DNA of 32,754 nt from Betaproteobacteria bacterium CG2_30_68_42 (GTDB taxonomy: Bacteria; Pseudomonadota; Gammaproteobacteria; Burkholderiales; Rhodocyclaceae): assembly GCA_001872285.1 (NCBI GenBank), contig MNXU01000036.1, positions 1-32,754 on the forward strand. The letters are read 5' to 3'. Shown piece by piece: positions 17,559 to 25,123 of this stretch. Both the position numbers and the translations under genes were made by a program. Within the stretch, counting starts at the first letter, position 1. The number at the start of each line of letters is the position of its first letter. The notes under the pieces were generated by a model that worked only from the letters and a program-made list of their open reading frames with translations, was not told the DNA's origin and did not search any database.

Positions 17559-19806
17559 GCTGTTGCCGCTGTTGCCAGTCGCGCAGTGCGCCGAGGATGG
17601 TCCGGGAGAGATCGTCGTCGTCCCAGGGCTTGGTGAAGAACTTGCTGACCGCGCCGCGGTTGATCGCGCCGGTTACCGCATCCAGTTCCGTGTATCCCGA
17701 AAGCATGATCCGCACGACATCAGGATGAAGATCCTTGACCCGCCCCAGGAATTCGGTGCCGCTCATTTCGGGCATGCACTGGTCCGAGACGACCACCGCG
17801 ATCTCGTGGAGCGCCAGCAGTTCGAGGCCCTCGCGCGCGCCGCTCGCCGAAAGCACGCGGCAGCCGCTCCCGTGCAGGGCGCGCCGCAGGGCGTTGCACA
17901 CCCCCGGCTCGTCATCGACCACCAGCACCGCGGGCTCGCTATCGCTGCGCGCGTCATCTTCCGCATTCTGCCAGCGGTCCCCGCGGAGCCCGCGCTCGCA
18001 CTCCTCGGCCGGCAGCGGCCGGCTGTAGAAATAGCCCTGGACCGCATCGCAGCCGTGGGCGCGCAGGGTGCGCACCTGCCCTTCGCTCTCGGCGCCCTCC
18101 GCGAGCACTTCGATGTTCAGGCTGTGGGCCATCGCGATCACCGCCAGCGCGATGCTGGCCTCGCCGGGATCGGTGGTCAGGTTGCGGATGAAGGAGCGGT
18201 CGATCTTGAGCCTGCCGACCGGCAGCCTCCTGAGATAGCCCAGGCTGGAGTAGCCGGTGCCGAAATCGTCCATCGCGATCTTCACGCCGATCGCCCGCAG
18301 CTCGTCGAGGGCCGCGGCCGCGATCTCGATGTTTTCGATCAGCATCGATTCCGTCACCTCGATCTCCAGCGATCCGGGCGGCAGTGCTGTCCGCTCCAGG
18401 ATTCTGCGCACCGTCGCCACCAGCGTGCCGCTGCGAATCTGGGCCGCGGACACGTTGACAGCCATCACACCCGGCTCCAGGCCCGCCCCCGCCCAGGCCG
18501 CCGCCTGGCGGCAGGCACGCTCCATCGCCCACTCCCCCAACTGCACGATCAGGCCGCTCTCCTCCGCGAGCGGAATGAAGTCGCCCGGAGGGATCAGGCC
18601 TTTCGTGGGGTGCATCCAGCGCACCAGGGCCTCGAAGCCGATCACGCGGTGGCTGCGCAGGCTCACTTGCGGCTGGTAGTGCAGCACCAGCTCGCCGCCG
18701 GCGATCGCGCGCCGCAATTCCTGCTCGAGATCGAGCCCCTTGGCGAGCGCGTCCGGGCGGCTCATCGCCTCGTGGTAGCGCAGGCAGCCGCCGCGCCCTG
18801 CGCGCTTGGCCTGGTCCATCGCGAAGCCGGCATGCGTGAGCAGGGCTTCGGCGCTGTCGCCATCGCCGGGGTATACGGCCACCCCGGCGGTCGCGGTCAG
18901 CGTGACACACGATTCGCCGACGCCTGTCGGCTCGCCGAGCGCGGCCTGGAGCCTGCGTGCCATCTCCTGCGCATCGCCCGAATCGCCGATCTCCGCAAGC
19001 ACGACGACGAACTCGTCCCCGCCCGGACGTGCGACCGTGTCGACCCCACGCACCGCGCCGGCGAGCCGCTTCGCCGCGACCTGCAGCAGGGCATCGCCGC
19101 GCGCGTGCCCGTAGCGGTCGTTGATGCGCTTGTAGCGGTCCAGATCCATGCTGAGCACGGCCATCTTGCGCGATGCGCGATTCGCGCCCGCCATCGCCTG
19201 AGCGATCCGGTCGAGCAGCAGGCGCCCGTTGGCGAGCCCGGTCACGCTGTCGTGGTTCGCGCGGCGCGCGAGTTCTCCCTGCATGCGCACCCGCTCGTCG
19301 ATGTCCTCGAAGATGCTGACGAAATGGGTGAGGATGCCGGCCTCGTCGCGCACCGGCGCGACCGCGAGCCGGGTCCAGCGCACGCCGCCGTCCTTGCAGA
19401 TCACGCGGATCACCGCGCGGCCCCCGGTGGCCTCGCGCAGCGCGCGGCGGATCGGGTCGAGCCCGGACTGGCCGAGCAGCCCGCCGAGCAGGAAGCGGCC
19501 GTTGCGCCCGAGCGCTTCCTCGCGGGCATAACCGGTCAGCGACTCGAAGCCGCGATTGACGTAGGCGATGGGGTGGTCCGCGGCGCGGGCGTCGGTGATC
19601 ATCACCCCGCTGGGGATGTGTTCGAGGGCGCACTGGTACAGCCGCAGCGCCGCATCATCCGGGCTGCCGGCCTTCGCGGCCGATCGGGCGCGCCGCGCGA
19701 AGCGCATCGCGCGCGGCAGGAAATCGTCCGCGGCGTGCGCCGGCCCGACATCCGCGGGACGCAAGGCCTTCATCGCGCCACCGTTCCGGCTCGTTACAGG
19801 ATCCAT
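17530..19806 (-). CDS. PAS-GGDEF-EAL protein with C-terminal receiver domain
   Basis: This predicted cytosolic c-di-GMP enzyme has 758 residues. In order: PAS (about 55-175), GGDEF (about 185-345) with intact active site GGDEF (262-266) and an inhibitory I-site R253-x-x-D256, and EAL (about 360-605) with E392-A-L, NVS (451-453), EVTES, DDFGTGYSS (513-521) and KIDRSFI. A receiver domain follows (about 626-745) with phospho-acceptor Asp675 and the KPW element. Both catalytic motifs look active, so direction of activity is unclear. A C-terminal receiver after EAL is unusual; receivers are mostly N-terminal. The ATG at 19806 (AGGGG upstream) is preferred over a TTG at 19851. The final eight residues come from the inverted-repeat element. 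Confidence 0.92.
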   Translation of the reverse strand: MDPVTSRNGGAMKALRPADVGPAHAADDFLPRAMRFARRARSAAKAGSPDDAALRLYQCALEHIPSGVMITDARAADHPIAYVNRGFESLTGYAREEALGRNGRFLLGGLLGQSGLDPIRRALREATGGRAVIRVICKDGGVRWTRLAVAPVRDEAGILTHFVSIFEDIDERVRMQGELARRANHDSVTGLANGRLLLDRIAQAMAGANRASRKMAVLSMDLDRYKRINDRYGHARGDALLQVAAKRLAGAVRGVDTVARPGGDEFVVVLAEIGDSGDAQEMARRLQAALGEPTGVGESCVTLTATAGVAVYPGDGDSAEALLTHAGFAMDQAKRAGRGGCLRYHEAMSRPDALAKGLDLEQELRRAIAGGELVLHYQPQVSLRSHRVIGFEALVRWMHPTKGLIPPGDFIPLAEESGLIVQLGEWAMERACRQAAAWAGAGLEPGVMAVNVSAAQIRSGTLVATVRRILERTALPPGSLEIEVTESMLIENIEIAAAALDELRAIGVKIAMDDFGTGYSSLGYLRRLPVGRLKIDRSFIRNLTTDPGEASIALAVIAMAHSLNIEVLAEGAESEGQVRTLRAHGCDAVQGYFYSRPLPAEECERGLRGDRWQNAEDDARSDSEPAVLVVDDEPGVCNALRRALHGSGCRVLSASGAREGLELLALHEIAVVVSDQCMPEMSGTEFLGRVKDLHPDVVRIMLSGYTELDAVTGAINRGAVSKFFTKPWDDDDLSRTILGALRDWQQRQQRGQVLTSRL

Positions 19807-19913
19807 TCGCTGCCCCTGGAGGCAGGGCGTTTGCGACTGCAATGGCTGCAATCAACGGCCGCCGCGGCGCCCGGCGCATCGGGATTTCCCTGAGGCTGGC
19901 CGGTCCGGCTCAC

Positions 19914-20561
19914 CTACGACGCGGTGGAGATCACTCCGTTGCGGATCGCCCAGCGCACCAGGCCGGCGACCTCGCGGATGCCCAGCCGGCTCATCAGCAT
20001 CGCGCGATGGGTCTCGACCGTCTTGGGACTCAGCCCGAGCCGGAACGCGATCTGCTTGGTACTCTCGCCCTCGGCGATGGCCTGGAGGACCTCGCGCTGG
20101 CGCGGGGTCAGGATATCCGGCGCGGCGCCGCTTTCCGCGAGCCGATCGAGCACCGCCTCGACCGCCTCGCGCGAGATCCGAGGAGCGAGATAGCTGCCGC
20201 CCGCCGCCGCCTCGCGGATGGCATTCTCCAGTTCCTGCGGCGCGGCGTCCTTGACAAGGTAGCCGCAGGCGCCGGCACGCAGGGCCGCGCCGACGTACTC
20301 GGTTCCGGAATGCATCGACAGCGCGACGATCCGCACCGCCGGGTCGAGCGCGTGGATGCGGCGTATCGCCTCGAGGCCGTTCATGCGCGGCAGGATGAGG
20401 TCGATGAGCGCGACCTCCGGATGCAGCCGGCGCACGGCATCGATCGCCGCACGGCCGTCGCCGGCCTCGCCCACGACCTCGATGCCGTCCATCTCGCGAA
20501 CCAGCAGGCGCAGGCCGGCGCACATCAGCGCGTGGTTGTCGACGACGAGCACGCGGATCAT
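19914..20561 (-). CDS. NarL/FixJ-family response regulator
   Basis: This 215-residue regulator has an N-terminal receiver with Asp54 (ALIDLILPRMNG) as phospho-acceptor and a C-terminal LuxR-type helix-turn-helix (about 149-210, LTPRQREVLQAIAEGESTKQ). It should bind DNA when phosphorylated. Its ATG overlaps the stop of the upstream histidine kinase by four bases (ATGA), so the two form a coupled two-component system. The open frame continues far upstream inside the kinase gene as a non-coding shadow. Targets are unknown. Confidence 0.93.
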   Translation of the reverse strand: MIRVLVVDNHALMCAGLRLLVREMDGIEVVGEAGDGRAAIDAVRRLHPEVALIDLILPRMNGLEAIRRIHALDPAVRIVALSMHSGTEYVGAALRAGACGYLVKDAAPQELENAIREAAAGGSYLAPRISREAVEAVLDRLAESGAAPDILTPRQREVLQAIAEGESTKQIAFRLGLSPKTVETHRAMLMSRLGIREVAGLVRWAIRNGVISTAS

Positions 20562-21721
20562 GCGCCGCCCTCCTTCACCGGGATGCGCGCCCGGACCGTG
20601 GTGCCGCCGCCGGGCTCGCCGAGGACGGTGAGGCTGCCGCCAAGCGCCGCGGCGCGCTCGCGCATCCCGATCAGCCCAAGCCCGCGGCGCGCCTGCTCGC
20701 CGGCAGGCACACCCGGATCGAAACCGCAACCGTCGTCGCGTACCGTCACGGCGAGCGCGTCCGCACCGATCTCCAGTCCGATCTCCACGCGCGAAGCCCC
20801 CGCGTGACGCATGACGTTCGCGACGGCTTCCTGGACGATGCGGAAGGCGGCGAGTTCGACCGGCGCGGGCAACCGCCTGCCCTCCACGTTCCCTGTCAGC
20901 GACAGCGCGATCCCGGCGCGCCCCAGATGGGTTGCGGCGTGCTCGCGCACGGCCGGCACGAGACCCAGTGCGTCGAGCTGCGCCGGGCGCAGACCCTGCG
21001 CGATGTCGCGCACCTGAGCGAGCAGCCGCGCATTGATCCCGCGCGCCTCCTCGATCCGCCTGTCGGCCGGCTGGATGCGCGCCTCGGCCAACTGCGAGCG
21101 CGCCGAAGCCAGCAGGATCTCGACCGCGCCCAGCGACTGGCCAATCTCGTCGTGCAGCTCGCGCGAGATCTGCGCGCGCTCCTCCTCCTGGACGTAGAGC
21201 AGCCGTTCGGTGAGCGCGGCGAAATCGGCCTTCGCGCGCTCCAGATCCACGCGGGCGCGTCCCAGGCCGTCGATGTCCCGGCGCATGCGCGCCGCCGCGC
21301 CATGGTCGCCGTCCTCGCCGCGCCCGCCGCGCGCGCGGGCCCGCGTGATCGCAGCCGAGATCGCACCGGGCAGCCGCCCGATGTAATCGGAATGGTCGAG
21401 CACGAAATCCTCGGCGCCGCGGCGTACCGCCGCCAGACCGGAGTGCTCCTCGCCCGGCCGTACCAGCAGCACGATGCAGGCGCCAGGGCACTTGGCGCGC
21501 ACCGCATCGAGCGCATCCACCGCCGGCGATCCCGCGGCACCGTGGCCCAACACCACGCAATCGAAGCCACAGCCCTCCAGCGCACGGCCGAGACCCTGGT
21601 GGTCTTCGACGTAAACCAGTTCGAACGACCAGCCGCAGGCACTCTTTCCCGAGAGCACGCGCCCCACCCGCTCCCGGCTCTCCGGACCCGGATTCAGGTG
21701 TAAGACACGCGCGGTCACCAT
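20558..21721 (-). CDS. NarX-type histidine kinase with degenerate receiver-like N-terminus
   Basis: This 387-residue soluble kinase has a C-terminal HisKA_3 domain with phospho-acceptor His190 in QISRELHDEIGQSL, followed by an HATPase domain with FRIVQEAVANVMRHA (N box), RDDGCGFDP and GLGLIGMRERAAALGG. Residues about 4-125 resemble a response-regulator receiver (CVVLGHGAAGS, RRGAEDFVL), but Gly59 is where the phospho-acceptor Asp should be and the conserved Lys is replaced. No membrane segment is seen, so the signal is probably intracellular or from a partner. The ATG at 21721 has AGAGG upstream and avoids an unlikely extension to 21832. It is coupled to the response regulator by a 4-bp overlap. 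Confidence 0.9.
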   Translation of the reverse strand: MVTARVLHLNPGPESRERVGRVLSGKSACGWSFELVYVEDHQGLGRALEGCGFDCVVLGHGAAGSPAVDALDAVRAKCPGACIVLLVRPGEEHSGLAAVRRGAEDFVLDHSDYIGRLPGAISAAITRARARGGRGEDGDHGAAARMRRDIDGLGRARVDLERAKADFAALTERLLYVQEEERAQISRELHDEIGQSLGAVEILLASARSQLAEARIQPADRRIEEARGINARLLAQVRDIAQGLRPAQLDALGLVPAVREHAATHLGRAGIALSLTGNVEGRRLPAPVELAAFRIVQEAVANVMRHAGASRVEIGLEIGADALAVTVRDDGCGFDPGVPAGEQARRGLGLIGMRERAAALGGSLTVLGEPGGGTTVRARIPVKEGGA

Positions 21722-22006
21722 CGCAACCTCTTTTTTTTGACCCGCATAATGACGATAGTTCAAACTGTTCGACCTCTCCGTTTCGCCCGGAGCGGCCAAG
21801 CGCATTCTGCCCGGACGCCCGCCGCGCGGCATTGAGGGTTTCCCCTAGGTCGCGCGCGGCTGTGACGCAGGATGACACGAGCGGGGCTGCTCTGGATCGC
21901 CCCCCCGACCCGTTCCTCCGCATCCCGGCTCCCGGCGCGGGATCCTGCACCGTGTCCGCGCGCCGCCGTTCAAGCACCGCCAGCGGCCGCCGTTATCGCG
22001 GTTGCG

Positions 22007-23392
22007 ATGGAACCGATCACAGCCGCTGCGCCCGCCCCGCCCTGCCACGAACCGGCGACGCTGCTCGTCGTGGACGACGAGCCCGGCGTGCTCGCCGCGC
22101 TCGGGCGCGTCTTCCACCAGCAGGGCTACCGGGTGCTCACCGCGAGCGGCGGCGCCGAGGCGATCGCGACGCTCGAGCGTGAGGCGGCCGACCTGGTGAT
22201 CTCCGACATGCGCATGCCCGGCATGGACGGAGCCGGACTGCTCGAACATGTGCGCTCCCGGTGGCCGGGGATGCAGCGCATGCTGCTGACCGGATATGCC
22301 GATGTCGAATCCACCGTCGCCGCGATCAACCGCGGCGGGGTCGCGCGCTTCATCACCAAGCCGTGGAACGACGACGAGCTGCGCGCGCTGGTGGCCGAAG
22401 CGCTGGAGCGCGCCCGGCTGCGCAGGGAGAACGAGCGGCTCACGGCTCTCGCGCAGCGGCACAACGAAGAGCTCAGGCTGATGAACGAACGGCTCGAGGC
22501 CAGGGTCGCCGAGCGCACCGCCGAGCTCGAACAGGTGGTGGCGATGCTCGACGCCTCGCACCGGGAGGTCCGCACCAACTTCCTCGCCTCGATCCGCATC
22601 TTCTCCGGGCTGATCGAGATGCGCGCCCCGAGCATGGCCGGGCATTCGCGCCGCGTGGCGGAGCTCGCGCGCGCGGTCGGGCAACGGCTGGGATTCTCGC
22701 CCCCGCAACTCCAGGAGCTGGTCTGCGCCGCCCTGCTCCATGACATCGGCAAGGTCGCGCTGTCGGATGCGCTGCTCGAGAAACCCTTCACCCGGCTCGA
22801 CGCCGACGAGCGCGCCGCGGTGGCCCGGCACCCGGCCAAGGGGCAGCATGCGCTGATGGAGATCGAGCAGCTCAAGGGCGCGGCGGAACTCATCCGCCAC
22901 CATCACGAGCTCTACGACGGCAGCGGCTTCCCGGACGGGCTGAGCGGGCTGGCGATTCCGCTCGCCGCACGCGTGCTCGCCACCGTCAACGACTACGACG
23001 CCCTGCAGGCCGGAACCCTGGTCGGCCGCCGCCTCAACGTCGGCGAGGCGCGCGCCTTCCTCATGGCAAACCGGGGCAAGCGCTACGATCCGGCCATCGT
23101 CGACTGCTTCCTCGATGTGCAGCTCAAGTCGGCGAGCGCGAAAAAGGCGGCACTCGACGTTCCCTTCCGCGTGCCGGATCTCAGGCCGGGGATGATCCTC
23201 GCCCGCGACCTGCACCACCGCGACGGCTACCTCCTGCTGGCACACGGTTTCGCGGTCACCGAGGCCGTGATCCAACAGCTCCATCAGCTCGAGCGTGCGG
23301 AGGGCTGCACGCTCACCGTCCATGTCACCGTCGAGAGCGCCCGCGCGGCGCGCGCGGCCGAAACCGCGGAGGCCGCGGCCGATGCGGCCTGA
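22007..23392 (+). CDS. Response regulator with HD-GYP phosphodiesterase domain
   Basis: This RpfG-like protein (461 residues) has a receiver domain (about 18-135, phospho-acceptor Asp67, KPW at 118-120), a coiled linker (about 136-185), and an HD-GYP domain (about 190-360) with HD at 245-246, HHE at 299-301 and DGSGFPDGL at 304-312. The signature reads GFP instead of GYP, a conservative change. It is predicted to hydrolyse c-di-GMP when phosphorylated. The frame is open back to 21872, but that extension looks non-native; the ATG at 22007 lacks a clear ribosome binding site, so the start is uncertain. Its last 11 bases overlap the hemerythrin-kinase gene, its likely partner. Confidence 0.9.
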   Translation: MEPITAAAPAPPCHEPATLLVVDDEPGVLAALGRVFHQQGYRVLTASGGAEAIATLEREAADLVISDMRMPGMDGAGLLEHVRSRWPGMQRMLLTGYADVESTVAAINRGGVARFITKPWNDDELRALVAEALERARLRRENERLTALAQRHNEELRLMNERLEARVAERTAELEQVVAMLDASHREVRTNFLASIRIFSGLIEMRAPSMAGHSRRVAELARAVGQRLGFSPPQLQELVCAALLHDIGKVALSDALLEKPFTRLDADERAAVARHPAKGQHALMEIEQLKGAAELIRHHHELYDGSGFPDGLSGLAIPLAARVLATVNDYDALQAGTLVGRRLNVGEARAFLMANRGKRYDPAIVDCFLDVQLKSASAKKAALDVPFRVPDLRPGMILARDLHHRDGYLLLAHGFAVTEAVIQQLHQLERAEGCTLTVHVTVESARAARAAETAEAAADAA

Positions 23393-24878
23393 CGACCCGC
23401 CCTGCGGCCACGCCCTCGCGGCCGACGATGCCCTGGTCTGGGGCGAGAGCTATCTGACCGGCATCGACGCCATCGATGGCGAGCACCGCAGGATCATCGA
23501 GTTCGTCAGCCGCATCGCGCGCGCCCGGCACGGCAAGGCCGGCACGCACGACATCCGCGAGCTGGTCGCAGAGCTGCGTGCGTTCTGCGGCACACACTTC
23601 GCGACCGAGGAAGCGCTGATGGAGCGCTCCGGCTGTGCACTCCGGCACGTCCTCGGCCACAAGCGCGAGCATCGCGACTTCGCCGGGCACCTCGAGCTGT
23701 TCGGGCGCTGGCTCGACGAGGATCCCGCACTGGCGGCCGGGCCCACCCTCGCCTTCCTCAAGGACTGGCTGATCGACCACATCCTGCGCACCGACAAGTC
23801 GATGGCCCGCCAGGTCGAGGCCATCGGCCGCGGCGTCTCCCCGGAGCAGGCCTGCGCGGACGAGGCGCAGTTCGAGGCCGACAGTTCCGGAGTCCTCCTC
23901 GGCACCGTGCAGCGCCTCCACGCGGAGCTCGGCATCTACAACGCCCGCCTGCGCGAGCGCAACCAGGAGCTGGCAGAAGCCCGCGAGGCGCTCGCCCGCG
24001 TCAACGCGGAGCTCGAGGACCGGGTCGTGCGGCGCACCGCCGAGCTCGATGCCGCGAAGCGCCGGCTGGAAGACGCGCAGAGCCATCTCCTGCAATCGGA
24101 GAAGATGGCCTCGATCGGACAGCTCGCAGCAGGCATCGCGCACGAGATCAACAACCCGGTCGGCTTCGTGAGCTCGAACCTCGGGACGCTGAAAACCTAT
24201 GCGCAGGCAGTGCTGTCCCTGATCGCCGAATATGAGGCCGCCGAACACCGCCTCGCCCCCGAGCATGCCGCCGCGCTCGCCGAGGCCCGGAAACGCAGCG
24301 ATCTCGACTACATCCGGCAGGACATCCTCGGGCTGATCGAGGAGTCGCGCGCGGGCCTCGATCGCGTGCGCAAGATCATCCACGACCTGCGCGACTTCTC
24401 CCATGTCGGCGAGACCGAGTGGCAGATCGCCGACCTGCACGCCGGGCTCGACAGCACGCTCGCCGTGGCCTCGAACGAACTCAAGTACAAGGCGCAGGTC
24501 ACCCGCGAATACGGCGAGCTTCCGCTGGTGCACTGCCTGCCCGGCCAGATCAACCAGGTGTTCATGAACCTGCTGGTCAATGCGGCGCAGGCGATCGCGA
24601 CCCGCGGCACGATCCGCGTGCGCACCGGCTGCCGCAACGGCTGGGTGTGGGTGGAATTCACCGACGACGGACCGGGTATCAGCCCCGAAGTCCAGCGGCG
24701 CATGTTCGAGCCCTTCTTCACCACCAAGCCGGTCGGGAAGGGCACCGGGCTCGGCCTGTCGGTGTCCTACAACATCGTCGCGCGCCATGGCGGGCGCATC
24801 GAGGTCGAGAGCGCGCCCGGCCGCGGGACCACGATGCGGGTCGTCCTGCCGGTGGCCGGGCCGCAGGCGTCGCACTGA
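23382..24878 (+). CDS. Hemerythrin-domain histidine kinase
   Basis: This soluble sensor kinase has 498 residues. Residues about 18-145 form a bacteriohemerythrin domain with all seven diiron ligands: His35, His72, Glu76, His93, His97, His133 and Asp138. A coiled coil follows (about 185-242), then HisKA with His254 in AAGIAHEINNP and an HATPase domain with NLLVNAAQA, DDGPGIS and GTGLGLSVSY. Such diiron sites bind O2 and in some proteins NO, so an O2, redox or NO sensor is inferred. It overlaps the upstream HD-GYP response regulator by 11 bp, with GGAGG before its ATG. Its 3' end (24784-24880) has a degraded copy at 32155-32250, beyond the hao block. Confidence 0.93.
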   Translation: MRPDDPPCGHALAADDALVWGESYLTGIDAIDGEHRRIIEFVSRIARARHGKAGTHDIRELVAELRAFCGTHFATEEALMERSGCALRHVLGHKREHRDFAGHLELFGRWLDEDPALAAGPTLAFLKDWLIDHILRTDKSMARQVEAIGRGVSPEQACADEAQFEADSSGVLLGTVQRLHAELGIYNARLRERNQELAEAREALARVNAELEDRVVRRTAELDAAKRRLEDAQSHLLQSEKMASIGQLAAGIAHEINNPVGFVSSNLGTLKTYAQAVLSLIAEYEAAEHRLAPEHAAALAEARKRSDLDYIRQDILGLIEESRAGLDRVRKIIHDLRDFSHVGETEWQIADLHAGLDSTLAVASNELKYKAQVTREYGELPLVHCLPGQINQVFMNLLVNAAQAIATRGTIRVRTGCRNGWVWVEFTDDGPGISPEVQRRMFEPFFTTKPVGKGTGLGLSVSYNIVARHGGRIEVESAPGRGTTMRVVLPVAGPQASH

Positions 24879-24969
24879 GGCGCTTTCGCGCGGCAACGGG
24901 GCGGTGGCCGGCCGCGGCCACGGCTTCCGACGAAACCCGGCATCCTGCGCCGTCCGTATCCCGAATCCG

Positions 24970-25083
24970 ACTGGCACCAGTGCGCTGCGCCGTTCGCACC
25001 TCGCCTGGCACCACTGGCACCATCACATGGGACCGGGGCGGCCCTTTTCTCCCTGCATGGCGCGACTGATGATGCGCTGGCAC
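24970..25083 (+). promoter_or_regulatory. Cluster of CTGGCAC(CA) motifs upstream of haoA
   Basis: Four related motifs occur in 114 bp: the near-palindrome ACTGGCACCAGT (24970-24981, arms ACTGG/CCAGT), two abutting direct repeats CTGGCACCA (25005-25013 and 25014-25022), and CTGGCAC (25077-25083). The same TGGnACCA core appears upstream of the mocR-type gene at 29297-29364. MocR regulators usually bind direct repeats near their targets, so these are candidate operators for that regulator. The copies are seen; the binding is inferred. No clear sigma-70 promoter was found in the 245-bp gap. Confidence 0.5.
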
Positions 25084-25102
25084 GGAATCCGGTTTTCCGT
25101 GC
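25080..25102 (+). promoter_or_regulatory. 23-bp inverted repeat immediately upstream of the haoA ribosome binding site
   Basis: GCACGGAA (25080-25087) and TTCCGTGC (25095-25102) are perfect 8-bp inverted arms around a 7-base spacer. The structure ends nine bases before GGGAGGAG, the haoA ribosome binding site. It could be an operator or, in RNA, a hairpin affecting haoA translation or mRNA stability. Confidence 0.5.
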
Positions 25103-25123
25103 ACTACAAGGGAGGAGATCCTC

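Noticed and set aside
20562-21977. N-terminal extension of the NarL-type response regulator
   Set aside because: This open frame is the shadow of the kinase gene in another phase; the receiver begins exactly at the ATG at 20561.
24970-25102. Sigma-54 promoter suggested by repeated TGGCAC upstream of haoA
   Set aside because: The -24-like TGGCAC is present several times, but at the required distance there is no TTGC-type -12 element for any copy (for example GG-10-GG instead of GG-10-GC at 25078).
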